From NCBI RefSeq assembly GCF_003992065.1, contig NZ_RQUZ01000001.1:186001-250000 (forward strand): DNA of 64,000 nt, written 5' to 3'. The notes beneath the pieces were generated by a model. It made no database searches and was not told where the DNA came from. It saw only the letters and a list, made by a program, of their open reading frames with translations. A program made the position numbers and the translations under genes. Numbering within the stretch: position 1 is the first letter of the stretch; each line of letters begins with the position of its first letter. Positions 44,013-53,960 of the stretch are shown piece after piece. This stretch comes from Veillonella seminalis (GTDB taxonomy: Bacteria > Bacillota > Negativicutes > Veillonellales > Veillonellaceae).

Positions 44013-45002
44013 ATGAAAAAAGTACCGGTCGCAGAGGCTGTAGGGCAGGTTTTATGTCATGATATAGCGCGCATTGTAATCGGCGAAGTAAAAGATACGC
44101 CGTTTCGTCGCGGTCATGTTATTCGTGAAGAAGATATTCCGGCCTTTTTAGAATTGGGTAAGGAATATGTATTCGTGCAGGAACCGGACGATGAAGCAGC
44201 TTTGGCTGACAAATTGCATGAAGAAGATGTAGCTCTCGGTTTATATGCTTTATGCGACAATGACAGTATTTATGCCTCCGATGTGCGAGAAGGTAAAATT
44301 GAGGCTTTTGCCGCTTGGGACGGCATGCTCAAAATCGATGTACCGCGTTTGCAGGCTATTAACAGCATCGGGGAACTGACGATTGTGACAAAATGGTCGC
44401 ACACGGCCGTTAAAAAAGGCGATAAATTAGCCGGTATGCGCTGTATTCCTTTATGGTTGCCTAAGGTGCAACTGGAACAGGCCAAAGCGATTTGGCAAAA
44501 TCAGCCGCTTCTTTCGGTTAAACCGTTTGTGAGAAAGCGCATCGGTCTTGTTACGACCGGTTCTGAAGTAGCCCGAGGCCGTATTCAAGATGCTTTCCGG
44601 CCGATTATTGAAGAACGGACGGCACCGTTTGGCATGAAAATTGTGGCTCATGAAATCGTTATCGATGATACGGATAAAATTATGACGGCTATTAAAGCAG
44701 TGAAAGAAGCCGGCACCGATATTATTTTCTGTACCGGCGGCATGAGTGTAGATCCCGATGATTTAACGCCGGGGGCTATTGCCAAGAGTGCCGCTCAAGT
44801 AGTAACATACGGGTTGCCGGTATTACCCGGTTCCATGGTGTGCATTGCTTATATGGGCGACGGGACACCGCTTGTGGGCTTGCCGGGCGGCGTTTTATTC
44901 AGTAAACCGACCGCATTTGATGTGTTCTTGCCACGCCTTGCAGCGGATGATCCGATTACTAAAGCAGACTGCATTGCTTTAGGCCATGGCGGCTTACAAT
45001 AG
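44013..45002 (+). CDS. Molybdopterin-binding protein (MoeA/MoaB-like)
   Basis: A 329-residue protein with an N-terminal MoeA-like part (VAEAVGQVLCHDIARIV) and a C-terminal MPT-binding domain: GLVTTGSEVARGRI, then FCTGGMSVDPDDLTPGAI and VGLPGGVLFSKPTAFDVFLP. It lacks the full MoeA length (about 400). This short form is common near molybdenum hydroxylase genes and may insert or carry cofactor. With the MobA-like protein at 7.8 kb it suggests that the organism makes molybdoenzymes. Confidence 0.84.
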   Translation: MKKVPVAEAVGQVLCHDIARIVIGEVKDTPFRRGHVIREEDIPAFLELGKEYVFVQEPDDEAALADKLHEEDVALGLYALCDNDSIYASDVREGKIEAFAAWDGMLKIDVPRLQAINSIGELTIVTKWSHTAVKKGDKLAGMRCIPLWLPKVQLEQAKAIWQNQPLLSVKPFVRKRIGLVTTGSEVARGRIQDAFRPIIEERTAPFGMKIVAHEIVIDDTDKIMTAIKAVKEAGTDIIFCTGGMSVDPDDLTPGAIAKSAAQVVTYGLPVLPGSMVCIAYMGDGTPLVGLPGGVLFSKPTAFDVFLPRLAADDPITKADCIALGHGGLQ

Positions 45003-45075
45003 TTTGACAGCCACCGGTAGGTGGCGTACAATGAAGGGTGAATTATTTTATAGTAATGAGAGGTGAAATGAGTAT

Positions 45076-45498
45076 ATGTTTACCACATCATTGCAGGTAC
45101 GATTTTATGAAACTGATATGATGGAAGTAGCTCACCATACCAATCACTTGCGATGGTTTGAGTTAGGCCGGGTTGAGTTTTTCAGAGCCTGTGGCATTAC
45201 CCTGTGGGATATGATGAATGACGGGATTGTGTTCCCGATTACGAAAGTGGCCTGCGAATATAAAGAGCCGGCACGTTTTGATGATGTGTTGACCGTTGAA
45301 GTAACGCCGACCAAAGTAACAAGAGCTCAATGTGTTTTTACGTATCGAATCGTACGTGAAGCGGATGGTGCGTTGATTGCAACCGGTGAGACACAGAATG
45401 TGTTTACTGATAAGGCAACGGGGAAGGTAATTCGTTTGAGCGATACCTATTATGAGCCTATCAGTCGCACCATAAAGGAGAGAAAGAGTCATGAGTAA
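45076..45498 (+). CDS. Acyl-CoA thioesterase (YbgC/4HBT hot-dog family)
   Basis: A 140-residue hot-dog-fold protein. The N-terminal YETDMMEVAHHTNHLRWFE carries the catalytic-Asp/His region (usually YxxDxxGhVyhanYl), followed by GRVEFFRACG. It likely hydrolyses acyl-CoA or acyl-ACP thioesters. The stop overlaps the murI start by 8 bp, giving coupled translation. Confidence 0.86.
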   Translation: MFTTSLQVRFYETDMMEVAHHTNHLRWFELGRVEFFRACGITLWDMMNDGIVFPITKVACEYKEPARFDDVLTVEVTPTKVTRAQCVFTYRIVREADGALIATGETQNVFTDKATGKVIRLSDTYYEPISRTIKERKSHE

Positions 45499-46309
45499 AG
45501 TAGCCGGTTCGGAGGTCGCCAAGCGGCCTATCGGAGTATTCGACTCCGGTATCGGGGGATTAACCGTATTAGCCGTGTTGCGCCGGATGTTTCCCCATGA
45601 AGATTTTATTTACGTTGGCGATAACGCTAATAATCCGGTAGGCAATCGGCCTAAGCATGAAATCAGTCAGATTGCTATGAATATCGGTCATTTTTTAGCT
45701 GAGGTACCTGTCAAAATGGCAGTTGTTGCATGCAATACATTTTCCGTGGTAGCCTTGGATGAATTGCAGGCTACCTTTGATTACCCTGTTGTAGGGGTTG
45801 CGAAGGGCGTGCGGACCGCTATTGATACGAGTCAGACTCAGTCGATTGCAGTTATGGCTACGAAGGCTACGATTGAAAGTCACAAACATAAGGAAGAAGC
45901 GTTAGAGCTTGATCCTCAGATTTCCGTGTGGGAACAGGCTTGTCCTGATTTGGCTCATTTAATTGAACAAGGGCATTTGGATGATCATGTGATTCATGCA
46001 TCGGTACAGGAGTATTTGGACCCGATTATAGCTCATGGAGCCGATACGATTGTGTTGGGTTGTACTCACTTCCCGTTTTTAACGGACTTGATGCAGCACA
46101 TGACAGGCGGCGAGAAGACGTTCATCGATCCGTCGTATGAAACGGCCCAAGAAGTCAAAGATGTATTGGAGTCTCATAACTTGATGAACCCGCAGACAAC
46201 TAAGGGTACATTGGATTTTTGCTTTACTAAAGATAAAGAACTGGCTGAACGAATGACGTCTTTATTGATTCCGCCGGAAGAATTCAACCTTCGATTAATT
46301 AAACTATAA
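45491..46309 (+). CDS. murI: Glutamate racemase
   Basis: A 272-residue MurI-family racemase with FDSGIGGLTVL, catalytic Cys81 in VACNTFS and Cys191 in GCTHFP. It provides D-glutamate for peptidoglycan. The segment after GDNAN reads NPVGNRP, whereas most MurI proteins have a PYG motif at that point; the Tyr-to-Val change is noteworthy but both cysteines are kept. Coupled to the thioesterase and 11 bp ahead of a membrane protein gene. Confidence 0.88.
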   Translation: MSKVAGSEVAKRPIGVFDSGIGGLTVLAVLRRMFPHEDFIYVGDNANNPVGNRPKHEISQIAMNIGHFLAEVPVKMAVVACNTFSVVALDELQATFDYPVVGVAKGVRTAIDTSQTQSIAVMATKATIESHKHKEEALELDPQISVWEQACPDLAHLIEQGHLDDHVIHASVQEYLDPIIAHGADTIVLGCTHFPFLTDLMQHMTGGEKTFIDPSYETAQEVKDVLESHNLMNPQTTKGTLDFCFTKDKELAERMTSLLIPPEEFNLRLIKL

Positions 46310-46320
46310 GGGAGCAGTAT

Positions 46321-46866
46321 ATGGATATGTATTTTTACACATTAGTCAACATAGTAGTAACGATTGTGTTCATCGTTGCCGTCTTGTTTGTTGCATTTCG
46401 CATTTTTGCCTGGAAACAGGGCAATGAACAAATTGTCATGTTGCCAAAACGTCGTACGCCGTTTGAAGTAGAAGATATCAGTTTTAATCAGGTAACCTTG
46501 GTATCGGATATCCCGTTTGTCAATAAAGGTCGTCAAAACGGTACGATTATGGATTTATATCCGCGCCATTTGTTGCCGCAGGAACAGTTCGATGCCGTAT
46601 CGATTACATCTTGGACAACCGATGCCAATGATGAACGTCACGACGGCTATTGGAAATCGGTTATTATCGAACCGCGTCAAGGCGGTACTGTTCGTTTGCG
46701 CCTGATTTTGACGGCTAAAAGCGGCAATATTCGTAAAGACCTTGTAGGTTTCCCCGACATGAATATTGACATTGTGTACCAGGTTGTGGGACGCAGTGAT
46801 TGGCATATTTCTAAAAATCGTTTAATTTTGACAGCTGAAGAATTACAGCATGCTATGCGGCAGTAG
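46321..46866 (+). CDS. Hypothetical membrane-anchored protein
   Basis: A 181-residue protein with one N-terminal membrane helix (NIVVTIVFIVAVLFVAFRIF) and a soluble, probably beta-rich domain. No catalytic motif seen. It lies in the murI operon and 13 bp before the CofE-like gene, which suggests a conserved but uncharacterised cell-envelope or metabolic role. Confidence 0.75.
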   Translation: MDMYFYTLVNIVVTIVFIVAVLFVAFRIFAWKQGNEQIVMLPKRRTPFEVEDISFNQVTLVSDIPFVNKGRQNGTIMDLYPRHLLPQEQFDAVSITSWTTDANDERHDGYWKSVIIEPRQGGTVRLRLILTAKSGNIRKDLVGFPDMNIDIVYQVVGRSDWHISKNRLILTAEELQHAMRQ

Positions 46867-46879
46867 GAGGTAGGTAACC

Positions 46880-47533
46880 ATGGCAAATTTAGAATTAGTA
46901 CCGGTTCATACTCGTATACTGACCCATCGAGATGATATTGTAGAAGCTATTATGCATTATGCCGGCCAAGATATCGGTCCGGAAGATATTGTGTGTGTCG
47001 CTGAATCTGTAGTAGCAATCACACAGGGCCGCATTACCCGTCCGGAAGAACTTCATCCGACCTGGCAGGCTCGTTTACTATGCCGTTTTGTGCCGGCTGA
47101 AGGCTCTATGAGTTCGGTATACGGCATGCAATCCGCTATGGAACTTGACGGCAAATGGAAAGTATTCGGAGCTTTTATTTTGGGGGCCATCGCCAAAGTA
47201 TTCCGTAAAGACGGTGTATTTTATCAAATTTCGCGTGCTGCCGCGTTAACCGATGATGTAACGGGGACAATGCCGCCGTTTGATAAACATATCGTTTACG
47301 GTCCGAAGGATGCGGATAAAGTGGCAGAACGTATTGTACAGCGTACAGGCAGTTACGGTGCGGTTGTAGCCGATGTTAATGACTTGAAACGCGCTGCCGT
47401 GCTTGGCCATAGTCGCGGCATGGATCCGAAACGCATTGCACGTATTTTGATTGACAATCCGTTTGGTAATGATGATCAAATGACGCCAATCGTTATTATT
47501 AAAAATTTCGCCTCCATTTCGGAGCGACAATAA
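46880..47533 (+). CDS. Coenzyme F420-0:glutamate ligase-like (CofE-like) protein
   Basis: A 217-residue protein of the CofE-type ligase family (VPVHTRILTHRDDIVEAI, ESVVAITQGRI, and DVNDLKRAAVLGHSRGMD). True CofE adds glutamate to F420-0, but F420 is not expected in Negativicutes and no other cof genes are present, so this is probably a paralogue with another amide-ligase role. It ends the murI operon; GGAGG precedes the ATG and a terminator follows. Confidence 0.78.
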   Translation: MANLELVPVHTRILTHRDDIVEAIMHYAGQDIGPEDIVCVAESVVAITQGRITRPEELHPTWQARLLCRFVPAEGSMSSVYGMQSAMELDGKWKVFGAFILGAIAKVFRKDGVFYQISRAAALTDDVTGTMPPFDKHIVYGPKDADKVAERIVQRTGSYGAVVADVNDLKRAAVLGHSRGMDPKRIARILIDNPFGNDDQMTPIVIIKNFASISERQ

Positions 47534-47537
47534 ATAG

Positions 47538-47558
47538 GAGGCCTTAGGGCCTCTTTTT
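47538..47558 (+). terminator. Intrinsic terminator of the murI operon
   Basis: Stem GAGGCC/GGCCTC with a 4-nt loop and T5, only 5 bp after the stop codon. Confidence 0.75.
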
Positions 47559-47667
47559 GTTTGTAATAATCGTTTAATCGGTAGGATACTTTAAAATAAA
47601 TATAAGTTAAACATGGTTAAAAGGAGTTTAATTGAGTAATAAACAGTGAGCGAAAGGAGTTGTTCCT

Positions 47668-49371
47668 ATGTTAGTGGGCCTTGATGTGGGCGGCACGTTC
47701 ACGGATGCGGTAGTCGTAGCCGATGGTCGAATTTTAAAAAGTCATAAATGCAGAACGACCAAACCGAATTTGATGGAGGGGATTGAAGCGGCTTTGGCCG
47801 GCGTAGCTGCGGCCATTAATCCGTCAGAAGTGACACGCGTGACGTTGTCGACGACAATTGTGACGAATGCACTGGTAATGAATCAGGTGGATCCGGTCGA
47901 TTTATATGTCGTGCCGGGGCCGGGCATGGATATTCGGCCTATGTTGCCGGCAGAACCGGTTGTACTTAGCGGTTATACGGACCATCGCGGCTCCTTGGCG
48001 GCTCCTTTAAAGCAGAGTGAATTGGACGCTATTCCCGGTGAAAAACGTCATGCAAGGGCGGCCGTTTCGGCTAAGTTCAGTGTTCGTAACCCCGGTTTGG
48101 AACAAGCGTTGAAAGAAGAATTATTGGCAGACGGTTATGAAACGGTATCGGCCGGGGCGGAATTGAGCGGTTCGCTAAATTTTCCGCGTCGTACGGTGAG
48201 TGCCTATTTTAACAGTGCTGTACTGGGAACGTTTGAGTCCTTTAGTGAGGCCGTAAAAGCAGCTCTGGCCCGCTACGGTTTGACGGCACCTGTTTACATA
48301 TTAAAAGCTGATGGCGGTTCATTACCGTTAGAACGTATGAAAGCAAGTCCTGTTGAAACAGCTTTTACGGGGCCGGCAGCCAGTGTGTTGGGGATGGCGG
48401 CCTTGCGGTCTATGCCGGAAACCATGACGGTAGCTCTTGATATGGGCGGTACAACGACGGATATTTCGCTCTGGCAACATGGTGTGCCTATGATGGCACG
48501 CGGCGGTGCGATGATTCGGGAATATCCGAGTGCGGTTCGTTCTTTTGCGGTAAGTTCGGTCGGTATCGGCGGCGAATCAGCCGTTGCTTTTGATGAAAAC
48601 GGTCAATTACAGGTCGGCCCTGATCGACTCGGACAGTCGCTTGTATTGGGCGGCACCATACCGACGTTAGGTGACGCATTAATCGTGTTAGGCAAAGCTG
48701 ATTACGGTGACACTGAAAAAGCTTGGCAGGGTCTGGCTGAATTGTTGCAAAAGGCACCGGCACAATATGTTAAGTGTGCTCATAAAAAAGCCGGGGACGA
48801 TGATGAACGTAATGCCGTTAAATTTTTGGCGGAGGATATTGTAGCGCAAGCAGTCAATGTTATAACCGAAGGTATTGCCGCTTCGGTACAACGAGAAAAC
48901 AAACTGCCTATTTATGTGGTGCGTGATATTGTAGAACCGAAATTATTTACACCGGAAGAACTGGTAGCTGTGGGCGGTACGGCAGTAGCGTTGGCCCCGT
49001 TTGTGAGTGAACGCTTAGGCTTGCCGGTTCAAATCCCGCAAAATGCACCGGTAGCTAATGCTGTAGGTGCGGCGGTAGCTCGTGAAACCCTGATGATTAC
49101 CGTTCATGTGGATACGGCCAAACGACTGTTGGTAGTGCCGGAATTGGGCATTCATCAAAAACAGGCTGCGGTGCAGACGGCGGCTCAAACCGAAGCACTG
49201 GCTTTAGAATTTTTACAAAAAGCGGCCGAAGATTTAGGACTTACCAATGCACCGTCAGGTCACATTATATCGGTGGAAGATGTGCCGATTATTGAATGTT
49301 GGCAGTCAATGTACCATTTAATTACCGTAAAAGCACAATTGGAACCGGGGGTGAGTGAATATGTACGATAA
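47668..49371 (+). CDS. Hydantoinase/oxoprolinase N-terminal-type (HyuA-like) protein
   Basis: A 567-residue actin-like ATPase-fold protein: VGLDVGGTFTDAVVVADG at the N-terminus, ALDMGGTTTDISLW near residue 255, and the GIGGESAV loop. HyuA subunits use ATP to open lactam or hydantoin rings, normally with a HyuB partner, which is absent here. It may act alone on an unknown substrate. The stop overlaps the deacetylase-like gene by 11 bp. Confidence 0.82.
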   Translation: MLVGLDVGGTFTDAVVVADGRILKSHKCRTTKPNLMEGIEAALAGVAAAINPSEVTRVTLSTTIVTNALVMNQVDPVDLYVVPGPGMDIRPMLPAEPVVLSGYTDHRGSLAAPLKQSELDAIPGEKRHARAAVSAKFSVRNPGLEQALKEELLADGYETVSAGAELSGSLNFPRRTVSAYFNSAVLGTFESFSEAVKAALARYGLTAPVYILKADGGSLPLERMKASPVETAFTGPAASVLGMAALRSMPETMTVALDMGGTTTDISLWQHGVPMMARGGAMIREYPSAVRSFAVSSVGIGGESAVAFDENGQLQVGPDRLGQSLVLGGTIPTLGDALIVLGKADYGDTEKAWQGLAELLQKAPAQYVKCAHKKAGDDDERNAVKFLAEDIVAQAVNVITEGIAASVQRENKLPIYVVRDIVEPKLFTPEELVAVGGTAVALAPFVSERLGLPVQIPQNAPVANAVGAAVARETLMITVHVDTAKRLLVVPELGIHQKQAAVQTAAQTEALALEFLQKAAEDLGLTNAPSGHIISVEDVPIIECWQSMYHLITVKAQLEPGVSEYVR

Positions 49372-50686
49372 GAATACTTTAGGCCTCGTATTTTTCCCGG
49401 CCTTTGACTGGAAGATTTCGCCGACTCATCCGGAACGGCAGGAACGCTTGTTATATACGCGTGACCAACTCTTGGAAGAAGGTCTTTTGGAACATCCGGC
49501 TATTCGTGAATATAATCCGCTACTCGCTTCGTGGCAGGATATAGAACGTGTTCATGTAGGCGCCCCGTCGCTTAAAAAATGGGTGACCGAAGCTCATCGC
49601 GTATCGGTTGGCGGGGCTATTGCTGCCGCTGAAGCGGTTATGCGCGGTGAAGTAACTCGCGCCTTTTCATTGGTTCGGCCACCGGGACATCACGCCATGA
49701 AAATGGTGCACGGTATCCGCGGCTTTTGTACGGTTAATGTGGAAGCTATCATGATAGCTTATTTGCGTCGCCATTACGGCGTGCGTCGCATCGCTATCGT
49801 AGATACGGATGTGCATCACGGTGACGGGACACAAGATATTTTTTACCATGATCCGGATACCTTGTTTATTTCATTTCATCAAGACGGTCGTACTCTATAT
49901 CCGGGCACCGGTTTCATGTATGAATACGGCGGACCTCAGGCTGTGGGCGCTACGGTGAATATTCCATTGCCACCGGGCACGGGCGATGAAGGCATGCTCA
50001 AAGTATTACAGAACTTGGTAATGCCTATGCTTAATGATTTTAAACCGGAGATTATCATTAATTCGGCCGGCCAAGATAATCACTTCAGCGATCCGTTGGC
50101 GAATATGATGGTTACGGCCAAAGGTTATGCTCGTCTTACAGATCTCCTGAAAGCAGATATTGCCGTTTTGGAAGGTGGTTACTCTGTGCAAGAAGCCTTG
50201 CCATATGTAAATACGGGGATTGTGCTTTCTATGGCGGGCCTAGATTACAGTCAAGTCGTAGAACCGGCTTTTGATGAAGATCGTAATCGTCAACGGCCTG
50301 ATGTGACACGTCGTATTGATGATATTATCAGAAAATGGGCCGACCAGTGGCATCGCCGTCATGAAATGCAAGTTGATGCCTTGTTGGGGCTCGGGGATTT
50401 TTGGCAAGATAGACGTCAGATTTATTATGATGAAACGGGTATCTCCGAATATCGGGATGAAAAGATTCGTCTTTATCCGGACAAGGTCGGTTATATGAGC
50501 ATTGATTCCAGAAGCGACGGCGGTCCGTTCGGTTCACAGCATGTGTATGCCACTTTTATTCCTTGGCAGGCCGATGAAGAGTGTCGCAAGGATGCTTATG
50601 ATGCCACGCTGGCGGCTAAAAAAACGGGGAATGCGGATCGCTATGTAGTAGTTGATCCGATGAAGGATGTGCAGGAAGACATATAA
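49361..50686 (+). CDS. Histone-deacetylase/acetylpolyamine-amidohydrolase family protein
   Basis: A 441-residue arginase-deacetylase-fold protein. Zinc site residues are seen in DTDVHHGDGTQDIF, with PPGHHAMKM for the charge relay and the later NSAGQDNH where the family often has GxDxH. It should remove acetyl or related acyl groups from amines, possibly polyamines or amino-acid derivatives. About 100 extra residues follow the catalytic core. ATG at 49361 overlaps the HyuA-like gene, implying linked function. Confidence 0.85.
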   Translation: MYDKNTLGLVFFPAFDWKISPTHPERQERLLYTRDQLLEEGLLEHPAIREYNPLLASWQDIERVHVGAPSLKKWVTEAHRVSVGGAIAAAEAVMRGEVTRAFSLVRPPGHHAMKMVHGIRGFCTVNVEAIMIAYLRRHYGVRRIAIVDTDVHHGDGTQDIFYHDPDTLFISFHQDGRTLYPGTGFMYEYGGPQAVGATVNIPLPPGTGDEGMLKVLQNLVMPMLNDFKPEIIINSAGQDNHFSDPLANMMVTAKGYARLTDLLKADIAVLEGGYSVQEALPYVNTGIVLSMAGLDYSQVVEPAFDEDRNRQRPDVTRRIDDIIRKWADQWHRRHEMQVDALLGLGDFWQDRRQIYYDETGISEYRDEKIRLYPDKVGYMSIDSRSDGGPFGSQHVYATFIPWQADEECRKDAYDATLAAKKTGNADRYVVVDPMKDVQEDI

Positions 50687-50848
50687 AATAAAGCAGGTTT
50701 CTTGATCGAGTTGAAGGATTAAATGTAAGGATGATGTAAGTGCTGATTTTGACAAAGGTAAAACGTGAATTCTTATGCCGTATCCTATGAGAAGAGAGCT
50801 TTAACATATGATATAATAAGAATTGAATACGAAATAGGAGTGACAAAC

Positions 50849-51586
50849 ATGAGAATTGACGGAAGAAATCCAAAGGCTGTACGGCCTATTAAAATTACAC
50901 GCCATTTTACGGCATATGCAGAAGGTTCGGTTTTAATTGAATTCGGTAATACGAAAGTACTTTGTAATGCCACAATTGAAGAAAAAGTACCTCGTTTTAT
51001 GAAAGGCGAAGGCCGCGGTTGGGTAACGGCGGAATATTCGTTATTGCCTCGTGCCACACAGACTCGTAACAGTCGTGAAGCGGCGAAGGGCAAACAGACG
51101 GGGCGTACCGTAGAAATTCAGCGCCTTATCGGTCGTGCATTACGTGCTGTGGTTGATCTTGAAGCACTCGGTGAAAAAACTATCACCCTTGACTGTGATG
51201 TATTGCAGGCTGACGGCGGTACCCGTACGGCGGCAATCACCGGCGCTTTTGTAGCTATGGTTGACGCAGTAAATACGATGTATAACGGTGAAGGCATGTA
51301 TCCGATTCGTGATTACTGTGCCGCTATTTCCGTTGGCATCGGTAAAGAAGGGGCCGTTACCGATTTGTGCTATGAAGAAGACAGTCAGGCTATCGTAGAT
51401 ATGAATGTGGTGCGTACCGGTTCCGGCAATTTAATCGAAGTACAGGGAACCGGTGAACACGGTACTTTCAGCCGTATTGAACTTAACACATTGTTGGACT
51501 TGGCGGAATCAGCTACCGATTCGTTAATGACGGCGCAGAAGGAAGCTCTTGGCGATGCGGCTAAATATATTGGCACGGGAGCCTGA
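50849..51586 (+). CDS. rph: Ribonuclease PH
   Basis: A 245-residue RNase [18 protein letters not shown] start, [14 protein letters not shown], the phosphate-site block [20 protein letters not shown], and the [20 protein letters not shown] motif. Trims tRNA 3' ends phosphorolytically. The start at 50849 is fixed by homology and TAGGAGTG upstream. Probably in one unit with rdgB, as is common. Confidence 0.96.
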   Translation: MRIDGRNPKAVRPIKITRHFTAYAEGSVLIEFGNTKVLCNATIEEKVPRFMKGEGRGWVTAEYSLLPRATQTRNSREAAKGKQTGRTVEIQRLIGRALRAVVDLEALGEKTITLDCDVLQADGGTRTAAITGAFVAMVDAVNTMYNGEGMYPIRDYCAAISVGIGKEGAVTDLCYEEDSQAIVDMNVVRTGSGNLIEVQGTGEHGTFSRIELNTLLDLAESATDSLMTAQKEALGDAAKYIGTGA

Positions 51587-51720
51587 GAATTAATAATTTA
51601 GAATTTGTCAAGGTAGCAGTCAGCATGCTATTTCTTATTGCATTTTTTTGCAGAAGATGTTAACAGGTATGTTATTAAGCTGTAAGTTATTACATTGAGA
51701 AATCTTTGTAGGAGTTATTT

Positions 51721-52302
51721 ATGAAAATCGTTGTAGCCACTCATAATAAAGGTAAATTGCGTGAATTCAAAGCCGTTCTGGCAACAGTCGGTATCGAAGC
51801 CATCAGTATCGGTGATGTGGTACAAGTAGAAGAACCGGAAGAAACGGGCACCACTTTTTTGGAAAATGCACGTATTAAGGCACAATATTATATGAAAGCC
51901 TGTGGTCTGCCATGCTTGGCGGATGACAGCGGTTTGGCGGTTGATGTGCTCGCCGGTGCCCCCGGGGTGTATTCGGCACGCTATGCCGGTCCGCAGTGCG
52001 ATGATGAAGCTAATAATCAAAAACTTATCGATGCCGTTAAGGATTTTCCTTTTGAAAAAAGAACTGCACGTTATGTATGCGAATTGGTTTTGTCATATCC
52101 TGACGGTCGCGAACTTACGGCTACCGGCTATTGCGAAGGTTTGATTCAAACAGAGGCTGTAGGGAACGGCGGCTTCGGCTATGATCCGTACTTTTACTTG
52201 CCGCAGTTTGAAAAAACAATGGCACAGTTATCCATGGACGATAAAAATGCCATCAGTCATCGCGGTTTGGCCTTACAAAAATTATTGGAACAATTAAAAT
52301 AA
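51721..52302 (+). CDS. rdgB: XTP/dITP diphosphatase (RdgB/HAM1)
   Basis: A 193-residue house-cleaning pyrophosphatase with VVATHNKGKLREFK at the N-terminus, LADDSGLAVDVL and GAPGVYSARYAG, GNGGFGYDPYF, and SHRGLALQKL near the C-terminus. Removes deaminated purine nucleotides. Follows rph, the usual rph-rdgB-phosphoesterase order. Confidence 0.96.
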   Translation: MKIVVATHNKGKLREFKAVLATVGIEAISIGDVVQVEEPEETGTTFLENARIKAQYYMKACGLPCLADDSGLAVDVLAGAPGVYSARYAGPQCDDEANNQKLIDAVKDFPFEKRTARYVCELVLSYPDGRELTATGYCEGLIQTEAVGNGGFGYDPYFYLPQFEKTMAQLSMDDKNAISHRGLALQKLLEQLK

Positions 52303-52310
52303 ACAGATTA

Positions 52311-52352
52311 GTTAAAATAGAATAGTTAAAACAGAATAGTTAAAACACTATA
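52311..52352 (+). repeat. Three tandem 14-bp repeats
   Basis: GTTAAAATAGAATA, GTTAAAACAGAATA and GTTAAAACACTATA are in direct tandem in the gap between rdgB and the phosphodiesterase gene. Confidence 0.75.
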
Positions 52353-52406
52353 AGAAGCTAGGCTGTAAAGATAAGCATAATTACAGAAACTGGAAAGAGA
52401 GGCTCT

Positions 52407-52940
52407 ATGAGCGCAGAGGCAATAAGCTATGTGGGTATTTTGAGTGATACTCATGGCTACTTGAACAAGATTGATGAAATTTTGGCAGCCACCGCTGATT
52501 GGCCGATTGAATTGTGGCTTCATGCCGGTGATTATGGTGATGATGCCCGTTATATGGCCAAATTGACGAATGTGCCGGTTATAGCGGTGCGCGGTAATAA
52601 TGATCGTGAACGGCCGTTGGAACCGCGTGAACAGCTGATTCCTTTTAAGGATACGTATATCTATATGACTCATGGGGATCAGTTTTTGCCATATAATCGC
52701 ATACAGGAAGTGTTGTCATTGGGGGAAAGTATGGGGGCAACCTTGTGTGTGGCGGGACATAGTCATCATCACTGCCAATATAGCGACGGACACGGCCTGT
52801 TTATCAATCCCGGCAGCCCGTCTTTGGCACGAGATAAATCGGGCGGTACGTTTGCGGTAGCGACCTATGAGGATGGTTTTTTCACGGGGAGATTTTATTA
52901 TCTGAAAGAACAACCTTGGGAACCGCCGGTTATCAAGTAG
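52407..52940 (+). CDS. YfcE/MJ0936-type metallophosphodiesterase
   Basis: A 177-residue calcineurin-like phosphoesterase with the metal-site motifs GILSDTHGY, HAGDYGDD, VRGNND, THGDQF and AGHSHHH in order. Acts on small phosphodiesters. Ends the rph-rdgB group; GAGAGGC lies before the ATG. Confidence 0.92.
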   Translation: MSAEAISYVGILSDTHGYLNKIDEILAATADWPIELWLHAGDYGDDARYMAKLTNVPVIAVRGNNDRERPLEPREQLIPFKDTYIYMTHGDQFLPYNRIQEVLSLGESMGATLCVAGHSHHHCQYSDGHGLFINPGSPSLARDKSGGTFAVATYEDGFFTGRFYYLKEQPWEPPVIK

Positions 52941-53053
52941 ATTTTTGCATGATTATTATAAAATAAAATATCGAAAGTATTGAATGCTATGAAAAGTTTC
53001 GATATAATAAAATATAGGATTAAGTATTGAATGAGGAAGGTGTACAGACTACT

Positions 53054-53836
53054 ATGGAGACATCCGTGAAACCGATTAAAAAGATGAAATTATACGGTTT
53101 TAACAACTTGACGAAAACATTGAGTTTTAACATTTATGATATTTGCTATACGAGTACCGAAGCTGAAAAACAGCAGTATATTGAATACATTGATGAAGTG
53201 TATAATGCACAACGGCTAACGGATATTTTGACAGAAGTGTCCCATATTATCGGAGCTAACGTACTTAACATTGCCAAGCAGGATTATGATCCGCAGGGCG
53301 CCAGCGTGACGATTTTGATTTCTGAAGAAGAAATTCAGAAGGAAGATGTGGTTTGTCATTTGGATAAGAGCCATTTGACAGTTCATACTTATCCGGAAAG
53401 TCATCCGTATCGCGGTATCAGCACATTCCGTGCCGATATTGACGTGTCCACTTGCGGCCAAATCTCGCCACTCAAAGCATTAAATTACTTAATTGGCAGT
53501 TTTGATTCGGACATCATCAGTCTTGACTATCGAGTACGCGGCTTTACACGTGATGTACAAGGTAAAAAACTTTATATTGATCACCGCATCAACTCAATCC
53601 AAAATTATATTGATGCAAAAACCAAGAACTTGTACAACATGATTGATGTAAATGTGTATCAGGAAAACATTTTCCATACAAAAATGATGTTAAAAGAATA
53701 TGACATCAATAATTACCTTTTCGGAATCACCGAAGATGATTTGACACCAAAAGAACGCAAACATATCAATCAGTTGTTGAAACAAGAAATGGCAGAAATT
53801 TTTTATGGCAGAAACTTGCCAACCTTAAAACAGTAA
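53054..53836 (+). CDS. speD: S-adenosylmethionine decarboxylase proenzyme (class 1a, E. coli type)
   Basis: A 260-residue SpeD of the enterobacterial type. The autocleavage site that yields the pyruvoyl group is Lys-Ser in [35 protein letters not shown] and [12 protein letters not shown] follow, and the protein ends with FYGRNLP. Supplies aminopropyl groups for spermidine. The ATG at 53054 is chosen with GAGGAAGG upstream. No speE lies in the window. Confidence 0.94.
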   Translation: METSVKPIKKMKLYGFNNLTKTLSFNIYDICYTSTEAEKQQYIEYIDEVYNAQRLTDILTEVSHIIGANVLNIAKQDYDPQGASVTILISEEEIQKEDVVCHLDKSHLTVHTYPESHPYRGISTFRADIDVSTCGQISPLKALNYLIGSFDSDIISLDYRVRGFTRDVQGKKLYIDHRINSIQNYIDAKTKNLYNMIDVNVYQENIFHTKMMLKEYDINNYLFGITEDDLTPKERKHINQLLKQEMAEIFYGRNLPTLKQ

Positions 53837-53960
53837 TCGGTAACTTGCTAACTTTACAGCAGTAACGGTGACTGTCGCAAAGGAGGCGTTTGTAGCAATT
53901 CACAATGCCTGCACTTGCTTGGCAACAATCTGTCAACATTAATAACAGGAGGGGAATAAC

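Noticed and set aside
46880-47533. Claiming F420 biosynthesis
   Set aside because: Only the CofE-like gene is present and the lineage is not known to use F420.
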